DNA from: Citromicrobium sp. JLT1363
GTDB taxonomy: Bacteria; Pseudomonadota; Alphaproteobacteria; Sphingomonadales; Sphingomonadaceae
Assembly: GCF_000186705.1 (NCBI RefSeq)
Contig: NZ_AEUE01000007.1
Span: 124,001-188,000, forward strand
DNA length: 64,000 bases
Reading direction: 5' to 3'
Part shown: piece after piece, positions 63,815-64,000 of the stretch
How the letters are laid out: each line of letters begins with the position of its first letter
Numbering within the stretch: the first letter of the stretch is position 1
Translations under genes and position numbers: made by a program
Notes under the pieces: generated by a model
Database searches by the model: none
What the model saw: the letters and a program-made list of their open reading frames with translations, nothing else
Told to the model about the DNA's origin: nothing

Positions 63815-64000
63815 TTATCCGGCCGCAAGATCGGAAAGTTGCGCGGGGTCGACCAGTTCGATCCCGCGTTTTCCTGTGCGAACGATGGCGCCCATCTTCT
63901 CCAGCGCGGTGATCTTTCGGCTGACCGTCTCGATGGTCAGGCCAAGCATGTTGGCGCAGTCCGCGCGGCTGAGCGGCAGTTCGAATTTCTGGGCCGGGTG
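63815..64000 (-). CDS. Crp/Fnr family regulator, C-terminal part (rest outside window)
   Basis: The last 61 residues of a Crp/Fnr-type regulator are visible. The helix-turn-helix reads LPLSRADCANMLGLTIETVSRK (in two parts: LPLSRADCANMLGL and TIETVSRK). ETVSR is the recognition helix typical of Fnr proteins that read TTGAT-N4-ATCAA. The N-terminal Cys cluster that would tell FNR from FixK/Dnr lies beyond the window. Confidence 0.85.
   Translation of the reverse strand, partial: HPAQKFELPLSRADCANMLGLTIETVSRKITALEKMGAIVRTGKRGIELVDPAQLSDLAAG

Noticed and set aside
1-64000. Mobile elements, CRISPR arrays or prophage
   Set aside because: No transposase, integrase, phage structural gene, direct-repeat array or flanking attachment repeats could be seen.

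Overview
The window is a gene-dense, high-GC stretch of a bacterial chromosome. Gene content points to an alphaproteobacterium of the order Sphingomonadales, most likely Erythrobacteraceae. The pointers are: infA-maf-RNase G-like-yacG-tRNA-Phe in one run; hisG-hisD-nusB; pyrE-pdxJ-acpS-lepB; an aa3 oxidase cluster ctaC-ctaD-ctaB-ctaG-ctaE with DUF983 and SURF1; a K+-independent H+-pyrophosphatase; and a large TonB-dependent receptor with a Gly/Arg-rich loop. This placement is inference from gene order and protein style, not from a phylogeny. I see no prophage, insertion sequence, CRISPR array, conjugative element or photosynthesis genes. No gene-free stretch exceeds about 300 bases. Adjacent genes very often overlap by ATGA, GTGA or TGATG, so many runs are probably translationally coupled.

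Layout. 1-6.2 kb: two cyclic-di-GMP enzymes flank purC-purS-purQ. A tiny 11-codon ORF with an inverted repeat across its start and a strong terminator follows at 6.1-6.24 kb. 6.3-10.9 kb: a DUF2141/membrane protein/winged-helix operon, wrbA, tRNA-Phe and the infA operon. 11-15.1 kb: a 983-residue TonB-dependent receptor and a secreted HEIGH metalloprotease. 15.2-23.2 kb: uvrC, a sterol-desaturase-family protein, EcsC, tesB, and a coupled acetyltransferase / JmjC-cupin / acetyltransferase trio. 23.4-31 kb: hppA, a small membrane protein with a desaturase, thiL, a lipoprotein, and nusB-hisD-hisG. 31-37.5 kb: DUF2332 with a frameshifted nuclease gene, then a redox/detoxification run (bolA, GST, pirin, SDR, epoxide hydrolase), a J-domain protein and a second GST.

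37.5-44.6 kb: an MpaB-like oxygenase, cobS, a class A penicillin-binding protein, two hotdog thioesterases, and an unexplained three-gene set (53, 317 and 265 residues). 44.6-51.5 kb, all on the minus strand: pyrE, serine hydrolase lipoprotein, pdxJ, a compositionally odd small membrane protein, acpS, lepB, an AI-2E-family permease, a DUF3089 hydrolase and ruvX. 51.7-63.2 kb, all on the plus strand: cytochrome c oxidase structural and assembly genes run into thrC, a methyltransferase, folB, a small Rossmann-like protein and moaA-moaD-moaE. The last kilobase has a perfect FNR box, a membrane protein and the C-terminal end of a Crp/Fnr regulator.

How the genes fit together. Most are housekeeping: purine, pyrimidine, histidine, threonine, folate, pyridoxine, thiamine and molybdopterin synthesis, respiration, secretion, DNA repair and translation initiation. 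The least explained material is: the mini-ORF at 6.15 kb, the Cys-containing tandem repeat inside the TonB receptor, the acetyltransferase/JmjC/acetyltransferase trio, the 42.7-44.6 kb set, the gene inserted between pdxJ and acpS, and a habit of convergent genes sharing one CTAG as both stop codons.
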